DNA of 17,276 nucleotides from an uncultured Candidatus Saccharibacteria bacterium. GTDB lineage: Bacteria > Patescibacteria > Saccharimonadia > Saccharimonadales > JACDBH01. Positions 5,987-12,407 of this stretch are shown one piece after another. The position numbers and the translations under genes were made by a program. Below the pieces are notes generated by a model, which saw only the letters and a program-made list of their open reading frames with translations, did no database searches and was not told the origin of the DNA. The stretch is from contig CAMLHD010000014.1 of NCBI GenBank assembly GCA_946479835.1, positions 1-17,276 on the forward strand. Reading direction: 5' to 3'. Numbering within the stretch: position 1 is the first letter of the stretch; each line of letters opens with the position of its first letter.

Positions 5987-7325
5987 GCGACGACGGCGGC
6001 AATGGTGCTGCGGTTGGAGCGGCCTGAGGCGGTGCAGTAGCAGCCGGAGGTGTGGGCGGCAAAGACGCGGGCGGACTTGGCGATGGAGCGGCCTGAGGCG
6101 CAGCTGCGGGAGGCGTTTGCGGGACTGGAGCGGCATTTGGCGCCGGTGCCGCCGGAGCTTCTTGCGGCTGGCTGCCATTTGACTCGCTTGGCAGGCTGAC
6201 GTTCGGAATATAAATCGAGAAAGTCGAGCCCTTGTCGAGTTCGCTGATAAGGGTAATCTCGGCGCCTATAAGCTTTGCCAGCTTACTTGTGACATAAAGG
6301 CCCAGTCCCGTGCCGGAGTTCTTGCGGGTACGCTCGTTATCGGCACGGAAGAATTTTTGGAACACCTGCTCTTGATCGGACTTGCTGATACCGATGCCGG
6401 TGTCGGCCACGGTGAACATGACTCCCCCCGGCGCAGCCTTGGCGCCAAGGGTGATGGAGCCGCGCTCGGTGTATTTGATAGAGTTGGTGATGAAGTTCTG
6501 TAGGATTTCGCGCACATACAACGAGCTGGAATGCAGCAGCTCCAGCTTAGGATCGATTTCGGTATAAAGCGTCAGGTTTTTCTTTTCGATGCTAGGCTTG
6601 TAATTTTCGGCCAGATTAGCCAGCAGCTGATGGACATTTATGGAGACATAGTTGACATCCAGCGTGTCGTTCTCTGCCCTTGAGAGCGTGCTGAGATCAT
6701 TGATCAGGGAGCTTAGAAACAGGATCTGGTCATGCGCCTGATGGACGGCACTGTCTACCATTTTCATGTCGCCGCTGCGCTCGATCACCATGGCGGCGTT
6801 GCCCAAGTTGCCCTCGGCTATGGACACCGGCGTGCGAAGCTCATGGCTGACAACCGAGATGAATTCGTCGCGTTCTTCTTCGAGTGATTTTTCGCGGGTG
6901 ATGTCACGCACCAATACCACGAAGCCGCCGTGTTCCGCGCTGCCATAACTGGATCGCACCGGCGCGATACTCAGATAAACATTGATCAAGCTGGTATCGC
7001 GGTACTGCAGCCGGTAATCGCGCGAGATGGTCTGGGTCTTGGTGCTAAGTACCAGGCGCGTGCTGTCTATCGGCTGGCCGTTCTCATTTACCAGCTTCAA
7101 GACATTGCCGATGTAGGTGTTGTCCAGCGCTGTATTGCTGTCAAGCACGTTCAAGGCAGCGCCGTTATAGATCATGATCTTGCCTTGCTGGTCGGTGGCG
7201 ATGACGCCGTCGGCCATGCTGTTTATGAGCGCCCGCAACTGGGCGTGCTCGAAGTTTATCGTCTCCAGCTTGGCAATCGTAATCGGCTGATTAGGGTCCA
7301 AAGCCGGCTCAGGAGATTCAGGCAT
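5952..7325 (-). CDS. Soluble PAS-containing sensor histidine kinase with Pro/Ala-rich tail
   Basis: Autophosphorylating two-component kinase. A PAS domain lies at about 25-145 (MADGVIATDQQGKIMIYNGAA, ending FVVLVRDITREK). HisKA has the H-box SVVSHELRTPVS with phospho-acceptor His161. HATPase_c shows the N-box QNFITNSIKYTERG (Asn281), G1 VADTGIGIS (306-314), F-box FQKFFRAD (322-329) and G2 GTGLGLYVTSKLA (338-350). No transmembrane helix or signal peptide is present, so it is cytoplasmic. The last ~80 residues (378-457) are almost only Pro, Ala, Ser, Thr and Gln, like a disordered linker with no domain after it. No response regulator is nearby, so it is an orphan. Its 3' end overlaps the convergent glycosyltransferase gene by 35 bases. 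Initiation looks leaderless. Confidence 0.93.
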   Translation of the reverse strand: MPESPEPALDPNQPITIAKLETINFEHAQLRALINSMADGVIATDQQGKIMIYNGAALNVLDSNTALDNTYIGNVLKLVNENGQPIDSTRLVLSTKTQTISRDYRLQYRDTSLINVYLSIAPVRSSYGSAEHGGFVVLVRDITREKSLEEERDEFISVVSHELRTPVSIAEGNLGNAAMVIERSGDMKMVDSAVHQAHDQILFLSSLINDLSTLSRAENDTLDVNYVSINVHQLLANLAENYKPSIEKKNLTLYTEIDPKLELLHSSSLYVREILQNFITNSIKYTERGSITLGAKAAPGGVMFTVADTGIGISKSDQEQVFQKFFRADNERTRKNSGTGLGLYVTSKLAKLIGAEITLISELDKGSTFSIYIPNVSLPSESNGSQPQEAPAAPAPNAAPVPQTPPAAAPQAAPSPSPPASLPPTPPAATAPPQAAPTAAPLPPSSPTPSANAAPPA

Positions 7326-7360
7326 AAGCGTATTTTAAGCTATGTTTTAAGCCGGGACAA
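7326..7360 (-). promoter_or_regulatory. Promoter of the histidine kinase, leaderless geometry
   Basis: Minus strand: -35 TTGTCC (7360-7355), 17-base spacer, -10 TAAAAT (7337-7332), six bases, then ATG. No Shine-Dalgarno precedes the start. The -35 lies inside the 3' end of the upstream metallopeptidase gene. Confidence 0.5.
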
Positions 7361-8054
7361 TCATGGTGCGGTGTTCTTTGAGCTGCTTGCGGAAGGACTT
7401 GGCACCCGGCAGCACCTGTTCGAAGCGCTGCCAAAAGCCGTCACTATGGTTCAGATGCTCGGTGTGTGTCAGCTCATGCAGCAGTACGTAATCTATCAGC
7501 TGCCACGGCAGCTGCATCAGAAAGAGATTGAGCGTAATGTTCTTTTGCTGGCCGCAGCTGCCCCAGCGTGAGCTCAGGCGCTTGATTTCGCAGGAGGCAT
7601 AAGAAAAGCCATGTCGGCGCGCCAATTGATCAAGACGCTGTGGCAGGAGCGCTTCGGCCTCAAGCTTCAGAGCTTTGATGGCACCGCGTACGGCCGCGGC
7701 CTGGATGGTCTGATGTTCGGGATGAGTATTGGCCGGACAGGACACGGTAATGAGGTTGCGCGCGACCCGCACAGTGGCCTTTTGGCCGGAAGCGCCGGGA
7801 TTTATAACCAAGCGGTGGGCCTTGCCGATTCGGTCGCTGTGGCGCAGGCTGACCGGCCTTTCGGGCTGATGCTTGATGATCCAATCTTTTTTAGACAAAG
7901 CGAACTGAACGCCGGCCTGATAAGGCAGCCAGTAAGGCAGGCTGACCCTCAAGGATCCGTCACGTGTAAAACTGAGGCGGATATTGGTATTGCCGCGCTT
8001 CTTATAAAGCGTGACCGTACCGATATCTGGCAGGGATATTTGTTTTGATGCCAC
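7347..8054 (-). CDS. YgjP-like (DUF45/SprT-like) zinc metallopeptidase
   Basis: The family is a putative zincin of unknown substrate (YgjP/DUF45). The zinc site is HELTHTEHLNH, with ligands His193, His197 and probably His203 and catalytic Glu194. Family signatures surround it: RWGSC (163-167), ITLNLFLMQLPWQLIDYV (173-190), NHSDGFW (202-208). At 235 aa it matches family length, and no signal peptide indicates a cytoplasmic enzyme. The N-terminal half (1-120) is beta-rich. The start is GTG at 8054, immediately after a perfect TATAAT box with six intervening bases and no Shine-Dalgarno. It lies 16 bases after the upstream kinase gene. Confidence 0.9.
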   Translation of the reverse strand: MASKQISLPDIGTVTLYKKRGNTNIRLSFTRDGSLRVSLPYWLPYQAGVQFALSKKDWIIKHQPERPVSLRHSDRIGKAHRLVINPGASGQKATVRVARNLITVSCPANTHPEHQTIQAAAVRGAIKALKLEAEALLPQRLDQLARRHGFSYASCEIKRLSSRWGSCGQQKNITLNLFLMQLPWQLIDYVLLHELTHTEHLNHSDGFWQRFEQVLPGAKSFRKQLKEHRTMIVPA

Positions 8055-8069
8055 GGGCCAATTATAGCA
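8055..8069 (-). promoter_or_regulatory. Consensus extended -10 before the metallopeptidase GTG
   Basis: Minus strand TGCTATAAT (8069-8061), then six bases TGGCCC, then GTG. The consensus -10 fills the 16-bp gap between the kinase stop and this start, which fits a leaderless mRNA beginning at GTG. Confidence 0.65.
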
Positions 8070-8070
8070 A

Positions 8071-8736
8071 CTAGCGCAAGACTATATTGCGCCGCCCGGT
8101 TTCGTCGCGGCCGTCGTTTTGATGCGGTATCAGATTGACTAGTTCGGGCCTGATCATCTTGTGCGAGGCGGCCGAGGCGGCGATGACATGCATATCGGCC
8201 AGTTTTTTGGCGACGGCGCTAAGCTGGCCGGCAAAATGGTGCTTGCCGCTGATAACGACGAAATCTTCGGTTGGTTCAGGATGTTGCATATAGGCTGCCA
8301 GCTCTTTGAATGACTCTACGTCGTAACCGACGGCGTAACGGTCGTCGTTCTTGCGGCGGTCGCGTTTGGCATTGCGCACGAAGGCAGTGTCGGCGTCTAC
8401 CTGGAACCAAACAACCAAAGGCACAGCTTTGGCGGTGCGGGCCATCTCTCGGTAAGCATGGCGTTGGCTGCCACGCATGGCATTGAGGTCAAGGACGACG
8501 CTGATGCCGGCACTAAGGAATTCGCCGGCCATAAAATCGGTAATGCGGGACAGTGCCGCATTTTCCTGTTTGGAGTAACTCGGATTCTCGAAGAGCTCGT
8601 GGCGGATACGGTCCTGCTCCAGATGAGCGGCCTGGACGGCTTCGCAGAATTGGCGCGCAAAATAAGTCTTGCCCGCCCCCGGAAAGCCGTACAATAACAA
8701 TAGAAACGGCTTTTGCGGCACAATTCTGTCTTTCAT
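8071..8736 (-). CDS. P-loop ATP-dependent kinase (AAA_33 / zeta-toxin-like)
   Basis: Predicted small-molecule or nucleic-acid-end kinase; the substrate cannot be told. The Walker A GFPGAGKT is at 17-24. LEQDRIRHELF (39-49) fits the substrate-binding Asp/Arg region. VVLDLNAMR (80-88) fits the strand with the second acidic residue, and RDRRKNDDRY (125-134) fits the Arg-rich lid. After about residue 165 a C-terminal stretch (MIRPELVNLIPHQNDGRDETGRR) is not part of the kinase core. No Shine-Dalgarno is seen. A TAGAAT box lies nine bases before the ATG, giving a leader of at most a few bases. It is divergent from tRNA-Trp, beyond which lies a second, different AAA_33-type kinase. Confidence 0.8.
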   Translation of the reverse strand: MKDRIVPQKPFLLLLYGFPGAGKTYFARQFCEAVQAAHLEQDRIRHELFENPSYSKQENAALSRITDFMAGEFLSAGISVVLDLNAMRGSQRHAYREMARTAKAVPLVVWFQVDADTAFVRNAKRDRRKNDDRYAVGYDVESFKELAAYMQHPEPTEDFVVISGKHHFAGQLSAVAKKLADMHVIAASAASHKMIRPELVNLIPHQNDGRDETGRRNIVLR

Positions 8737-8851
8737 ATCTGATTTATTCTATAACACCTACTTAAGAATATAAAATCACCTTACGCCAATGAATGACAAA
8801 TTAACAGGGATAGGTTATCATATAACCTGTTTTTGGACTAAAGCCAAATAC
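8737..8851. other. Divergent intergenic promoter region before tRNA-Trp
   Basis: 115 bp between the minus-strand kinase and the tRNA. For the tRNA (plus strand): -35 ATGACA (8793-8798), 17-base spacer, -10 TATCAT (8816-8821), start near 8828, leader about 24 nt. AGGTTAT-CAT-ATAACCT (8812-8828) is an inverted repeat overlapping that -10. It is followed by TTTTT and is a possible operator. For the kinase (minus strand), a TAGAAT box stands just before the ATG. Confidence 0.5.
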
Positions 8852-8928
8852 AGGGGCGTAGCTCAGCTGGTTAGAGCGTCGGTCTCCAAAACCGAAGGCC
8901 GCGGGTTCGAGTCCCTCCGCCCCTGCCA
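8852..8928 (+). tRNA. tRNA-Trp (anticodon CCA), 3' CCA encoded
   Basis: Acceptor AGGGGCG (8852-8858) pairs perfectly with CGCCCCT before discriminator G8925 and CCA 8926-8928. The D arm is GCTC...GAGC, the anticodon stem TCGGT/ACCGA with loop CTCCAAA (anticodon CCA at 8886-8888), and the T loop TTCGAGT. It closely resembles E. coli tRNA-Trp. The T stem GCGGG/CCCTC has one C-U mismatch. The CCA anticodon reads UGG only, in keeping with TGA as stop. Confidence 0.96.
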
Positions 8929-8937
8929 TAACTTATT

Positions 8938-9432
8938 ATGACGAAACTTATTATTCTTCGCGGGCCATCTGCCTCTGGCAAAAGCACCGTGGCCAAAGCG
9001 CTGATGGAACGCACGAAGCGCCTCACAGTGTTGGTTGATCTGGATTATTACCGATTCTGCTTTGTTAATCCAGATGACCCGGAAAACGGACTCGGTATTG
9101 AATACAGGCTCAGCGCCGCAAGCGTCCTTACCAGCCTTCAAAACGGCTTTGATGTTATTTTTGACGGCAACTTTACTTACGACTCTGACGACACATTTCT
9201 GGCTCAGTTGCTCGACCACCCTGGCGAGAACTACATCTTTTACCTTGAATCCAGTCTTGAAGAAACGCTCAAGAGGCACGAAACCAAAATGGACCCTCGT
9301 ATAAACACCGATAAAATGAAAGAGGTGTACAGATACGCTTCACCGACAGGGCACAATGACGAAGTCGTTATTCCGGAGTCTTCCAGTTTGGAGCAAACCG
9401 TAGAGAAAATCCGTGCCGTAGCGGGTATCTAA
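8938..9432 (+). CDS. P-loop kinase (AAA_33-like) directly downstream of tRNA-Trp
   Basis: Small predicted kinase of 164 aa. Walker A GPSASGKS is at 9-16. LVDLDYYRF (32-40) fits the substrate-side acidic residues, VIFDGNFTYDSD (73-84) the second strand motif, and ETLKRHETKMDPR (109-121) the Arg lid. It is shorter than, and clearly different from, the kinase on the other side of the tRNA. ATG lies nine bases after the tRNA CCA, with no Shine-Dalgarno and no -10 at leaderless distance. It is therefore probably made from a tRNA-mRNA cotranscript and has a nine-base leader after tRNA 3' processing. Substrate unknown. Confidence 0.85.
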   Translation: MTKLIILRGPSASGKSTVAKALMERTKRLTVLVDLDYYRFCFVNPDDPENGLGIEYRLSAASVLTSLQNGFDVIFDGNFTYDSDDTFLAQLLDHPGENYIFYLESSLEETLKRHETKMDPRINTDKMKEVYRYASPTGHNDEVVIPESSSLEQTVEKIRAVAGI

Positions 9433-9441
9433 TCTTAGGAT

Positions 9442-9463
9442 TCAGAACATACCGAGATTCTGA
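9442..9463. terminator. Weak stem-loop between convergent genes
   Basis: TCAGAA (9442-9447), ten-base loop, TTCTGA (9458-9463), then GTTTT on the plus strand ten bases later. It lies in the 44-bp gap between the kinase stop and the membrane-hydrolase stop. Only six pairs; a marginal bidirectional terminator candidate. Confidence 0.25.
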
Positions 9464-9476
9464 CGGCGCAGTTTTG

Positions 9477-9983
9477 TTACCAGCTTTTTGATTTGATCCG
9501 GAAACGCTTCCAAATCAACCCATCTAAGAACAGATGGCTGAAATAGCCGGTTACGGCCGCGCCGTAAAACAACAGAGCTAGAGCCAGATTGTCCGGGTTA
9601 TAGATATACGGTACTGCTACGATGGGCAGCGGCACCAGAAACATAGCGATTCTTGAGTGCGTCCAGCCGCGGTGCTTGCCGACGATCGGTGTCATGGCTA
9701 GCAAGCCCAGGTAGGCGGCGGCTTCCAACCGTCCGGCCCAGATCAGCCAGATGTCGGCTATAAAAGCTATGCCGAAAAAGATGTCCTGCCCTTTTGAGTT
9801 GGTGTCGACATCGGGCCACAGCCCGAACAATATGCCGACGACGAACAGCCCGAATACGACCTGGTCGTTGCTCAAGAAAGTCGCCGCGTTTTCTACCAAA
9901 GCTAATGGAATCCAGGCGAGCAGCAGCGTGAAGACGAGCATAAAAATTGCCGCGCCTGATACATGACCTTTATAGCCTGCCAT
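9477..9983 (-). CDS. YdjM-like membrane-bound metal-dependent hydrolase (DUF457 type)
   Basis: Family of small integral-membrane predicted hydrolases (YdjM) with histidines and aspartates near helix ends; the substrate is unknown. Seen motifs, numbered from the ATG: GHVSGA near the N terminus, GLWPDVDTNSKGQ (about 54-66), KHRGWTHS (about 104-111) and YFSHLFLDGL (about 147-156). Four or five hydrophobic helices lie between. I start it at ATG 9983 rather than the GTG one codon earlier. A TGTTATGAT extended -10 stands exactly six bases before that ATG, and no Shine-Dalgarno exists. It follows nhaA on the same strand but has its own promoter. Confidence 0.85.
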   Translation of the reverse strand: MAGYKGHVSGAAIFMLVFTLLLAWIPLALVENAATFLSNDQVVFGLFVVGILFGLWPDVDTNSKGQDIFFGIAFIADIWLIWAGRLEAAAYLGLLAMTPIVGKHRGWTHSRIAMFLVPLPIVAVPYIYNPDNLALALLFYGAAVTGYFSHLFLDGLIWKRFRIKSKSW

Positions 9984-9998
9984 CACACAATCATAACA
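9984..9998 (-). promoter_or_regulatory. Extended -10 before the YdjM-like gene, leaderless geometry
   Basis: Minus strand TGTTATGAT (9998-9990), six bases TGTGTG, then ATG at 9983. There is no Shine-Dalgarno. It lies in the 37-bp gap after nhaA. Confidence 0.6.
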
Positions 9999-10023
9999 AA
10001 GCGTAAGTGTGAGAGTCGCAAAT

Positions 10024-11229
10024 TCATAGACGGGGTTTTTGAGCGGATAGCACGAGCGATCCAGTTATCGCTGCCAAAATTGAGGCCACAAAGATACTGG
10101 CTTTAGCCGTTGATATCAAGCTTGGATTGCCGCTGAAAGCCAGTTCAGTAATAAAAATCGATACCGTGAAGCCGATACCGGCTATAAGGCCTATACCTGC
10201 AACATGGCGCCAATTCACTCGCTCTGGCAAGCGCGCAATCTTAAACTTAACCAGCAGCCATGAACTCATCAAGATCCCGACCGGTTTGCCCAGCAGCAGG
10301 CCCAAGATTATTCCCATGGAAACCGCTTGGTTATCATCCAAAACTCCTCTAGTGATCTCAAAACCGGCATTAGCAAGGGCAAAGACGGGTAGTACGAAAA
10401 AGGTCGTAAACGGCAGGAAAAGCCTTTCCATGCGTTCAGCCGCTGTTTTTCGGCTATCCGACGAGCCGACGGGCGCCAACATGCCCATTACCGCGCCGAC
10501 TATGCTGGCATGCACTCCAGAGTGATGCGTAGTCAGCCACAGGGCTGCTCCCAGAGCAAGCACGATGAAAACATGCACTTGCAGTTCCTTCCGAAACACC
10601 CATATCATGCCCACCATAGCGAGCGAAGCCAACAGGTACCAGATGTTTATGACTTCCGAGTAGAACAACGCGATTACTGTAATGGCGCCGATATCGTCTG
10701 CAATAGCGAGGCTTAAAAGGAATATCTTAAGGCCGGAAGGAACCCTGCTTCCAAGCAAAGACAGCACCGCTATGGCGAACGCGATGTCGGTAGCCATCGG
10801 AATGCCCCAGCCGGCTTCGCCCGGACCGTTCAGGTTGAAAACAATATAAATTAACGCCGGCAATATCATACCGCCCACGGCCGCGCCGATTGGCAGCATG
10901 AACTTTTGCCGATCCCGCAGTTCACCTCTGACCAGTTCGCGTTTGATCTCCAAGCCTACTACCAAGAAAAAGAACGCCATCAGGCCTTCGTTTATCCAGT
11001 GCCGCAAATCCATCGACAGGTCAAAATTGCCTAAACCTATAGTGAGATGTGCCTGCCACAAGTTTTCAAAGGCCGTGCTCCAAGCACTGTTTGCAATCAC
11101 TAAGCTGACGGCCGCCGCGGCAATAATTAGTTTGCCGCCAATAGCCTCGTCCCTGAGGAATAAATTCAGCTGTTCCGAGATAATCCGGTTTTTTAATTTT
11201 TTGACTAGCCCGCTAATTTTGGGACGCAC
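10024..11229 (-). CDS. nhaA: Na+/H+ antiporter NhaA
   Basis: Electrogenic exchanger that exports Na+ for H+ at the inner membrane and supports pH and salt homeostasis. At 401 aa with about 12 hydrophobic helices it is family length. Diagnostic segments: INEGLMAFFFLVVGLEIKREL (about 79-99), GWGIPMATDIAFA (140-152, Asp148 at the E. coli Asp133 position), SLAIADDIGAI (173-183, Asp178/Asp179 equal to the ion-binding Asp163/Asp164) and LLGKPVGI (312-319, with the conserved Lys). The start is GTG at 11229 with a weak AGGG five bases upstream. An in-frame TAA not far upstream rules out a long extension. Leader of about 50 nt from an extended -10 at 11285-11293. Confidence 0.96.
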   Translation of the reverse strand: MRPKISGLVKKLKNRIISEQLNLFLRDEAIGGKLIIAAAAVSLVIANSAWSTAFENLWQAHLTIGLGNFDLSMDLRHWINEGLMAFFFLVVGLEIKRELVRGELRDRQKFMLPIGAAVGGMILPALIYIVFNLNGPGEAGWGIPMATDIAFAIAVLSLLGSRVPSGLKIFLLSLAIADDIGAITVIALFYSEVINIWYLLASLAMVGMIWVFRKELQVHVFIVLALGAALWLTTHHSGVHASIVGAVMGMLAPVGSSDSRKTAAERMERLFLPFTTFFVLPVFALANAGFEITRGVLDDNQAVSMGIILGLLLGKPVGILMSSWLLVKFKIARLPERVNWRHVAGIGLIAGIGFTVSIFITELAFSGNPSLISTAKASIFVASILAAITGSLVLSAQKPRL

Positions 11230-11284
11230 TTTGCCCTTTTGCCGACCAGACTTCCCGGCACGCCTTTATTGCTTTTCAATTTAA

Positions 11285-11293
11285 ATGATAACA
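11285..11293 (-). promoter_or_regulatory. -10 element for nhaA
   Basis: Minus strand TGTTATCAT, an extended -10, about 56 bases upstream of the GTG. No good -35 is visible because that position falls in the preceding terminator hairpin. Expected start near 11278. Confidence 0.4.
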
Positions 11294-11298
11294 AATTC

Positions 11299-11328
11299 AT
11301 AGACCCGAGTTTATTGGCTCGGGTCTAT
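11299..11328 (-). terminator. Intrinsic terminator of the LysM/Rpf-like gene
   Basis: Perfect 11-bp stem ATAGACCCGAG / CTCGGGTCTAT with an eight-base loop. On the minus strand it is followed by GAATTTGTTATCATTT, a moderately T-rich tail. It lies 60 bases downstream of the LysM gene stop (11389) and before the nhaA promoter, insulating the two genes. Confidence 0.75.
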
Positions 11329-11388
11329 CTTGATTATATTCTTCGGTCGTCAAGCATAACTGTTAACTTTCCGACAGAATTTGAGGCT

Positions 11389-12144
11389 CTAAATGAGTCC
11401 TAATTTGGCGGCGCAATGGGGCCATTGCCCCCAGCCTGATCTTTGTTGCAGGATCTGGCCGCGATGGATCTGTTCCTCGCGGGAATTCTGGTGCGGATAA
11501 CCCTGGCCGCCGACGGCTTGCCAGGTACGCAAAGAGAATTGCAGGCCGCCGTAATAACCGTTGCCGGTATTGATAGACCAGTTGCCGCCGGATTCGCAGG
11601 CTGCCAAGCTGTCCCAGACCGAGCCAGAGGCTACGGCCGGCGCACTGGTTGTAATTCTGCGCGTCGATGTGGTCCTAGCGGCGGCCGGTTTGACGGCTAC
11701 GGACTTTACAGCCACCGGCTTAGCTGGCATTGGACGGGCAGCTAATGCTTCATCGACGAATGGTACGCGGATCTGTTGCCCGACATGTAGGACATCCGGG
11801 TTTACGACCGCCGGATTGGCGTCGTATAGCCGCTGGATGGTTGTCTGGTGGTTTTCGGCTATCTTGCCCAAAGAATCACCGGTTTGCACGGTCACGATGA
11901 CCGGCTGGCGTACGGACGGCTCGGTTTGGGCGGCCATAGCAGCCGCGGCTTCTTTCGGCGTATCGGCCGGCTGAAGCTCCGGACCTGGCTCTGTCAAATG
12001 ATGAACGGTGCTAATAGTGATATCGCCCAAGGCATAATTGCCGGCTACGGCAACCAGATCGGGCTGGACGCTTGCCGGTTGTCCGGCACTCAGCAGAGTC
12101 AAGCCTGTCGAAAACAGGCCTACGGTTAATGCGGGAATACGCAT
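11389..12144 (-). CDS. Secreted LysM + resuscitation-promoting-factor-like (Rpf) protein
   Basis: Likely a peptidoglycan-cleaving exoprotein. A weak signal peptide lies at residues 1-21 (hydrophobic core PALTVGLFSTGLTLLSA). A spacer follows, then a LysM peptidoglycan-binding module at 82-129 (VTVQTGDSLGKIAENH; DANPAVVNPDVLHVGQQIRVP). An Ala/Pro/Val/Thr linker (135-172) leads to the C-terminal Rpf/transglycosylase domain (174-248: WDSLAACESGGNWSINTG, YYGGLQFSLRTW, GWGQWPHC). The catalytic Glu184 and the cysteine pair Cys183/Cys244 expected of Rpf are present. ATG at 12144 has GGGAGG about 12 bases upstream. Rpf domains are best known from Actinobacteria, the usual hosts of episymbiotic Saccharibacteria. 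Host cell-wall remodelling or own-wall growth are both possible. Confidence 0.92.
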   Translation of the reverse strand: MRIPALTVGLFSTGLTLLSAGQPASVQPDLVAVAGNYALGDITISTVHHLTEPGPELQPADTPKEAAAAMAAQTEPSVRQPVIVTVQTGDSLGKIAENHQTTIQRLYDANPAVVNPDVLHVGQQIRVPFVDEALAARPMPAKPVAVKSVAVKPAAARTTSTRRITTSAPAVASGSVWDSLAACESGGNWSINTGNGYYGGLQFSLRTWQAVGGQGYPHQNSREEQIHRGQILQQRSGWGQWPHCAAKLGLI

Positions 12145-12407
12145 TATAAGTTCTAACCTCCCCTTTACCCCGTAGCCGCACTAAAACTAGCCGTTCTAAT
12201 ACGACCGAACCCTCGGTTTAATAATATTTATTGGTTGGATTCTAGAGTAAGTAAGTGCTTTTTCACCTCACACGCAAAAAGGCACAAAATCCATGATAGC
12301 ACTAGCGAAATATAAGTCAAGAACCGCCAAATGCATGATATGGTAATGCATCTGTTAAACCTATTTGCTGACCAGGAAAATTTGTATAAAAACTAACAAT
12401 TTTAATT
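12145..12407. other. Intergenic region upstream of the Rpf-like gene
   Basis: 263 bp without a gene. On the minus strand, TTAAAC, 17 bases, TAGAAC is a possible Rpf promoter, followed by a leader with GGGAGG. An imperfect stem lies at 12255-12285 (GTGCTTTTT against AAAAAGGCAC, one bulged base, 12-base loop). ATGCAT occurs twice at about 12332-12351. No c-di-AMP riboswitch signature or other known RNA was recognised. The first ~50 bases after the 12408 stop are AT-rich without a clear terminator. Confidence 0.4.

Noticed and set aside
5879..6178. Arg/Leu-rich 99-codon minus-strand frame
   Set aside because: Its composition is the frame-shifted reading of the Pro/Ala tail of the histidine kinase, with a repetitive arginine pattern typical of shadow frames.
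6930..7571. Open plus-strand frame of 213 codons
   Set aside because: Antisense to the PAS half of the histidine kinase and the HELTH metallopeptidase, whose motifs are clear. The antisense translation shows no domain.
8863..9279. Minus-strand 138-codon frame and possible integration site at tRNA-Trp
   Set aside because: The frame is antisense to the tRNA and kinase. No integrase and no direct repeat of the tRNA 3' end were seen, so there is no evidence of an integrated element.
12255..12285. Stem GTGCTTTTT/AAAAAGGCAC as a terminator or small RNA
   Set aside because: It has a bulge and a 12-base loop, lacks a T tail on either strand and is over 100 bases from the nearest stop, so no function can be assigned.
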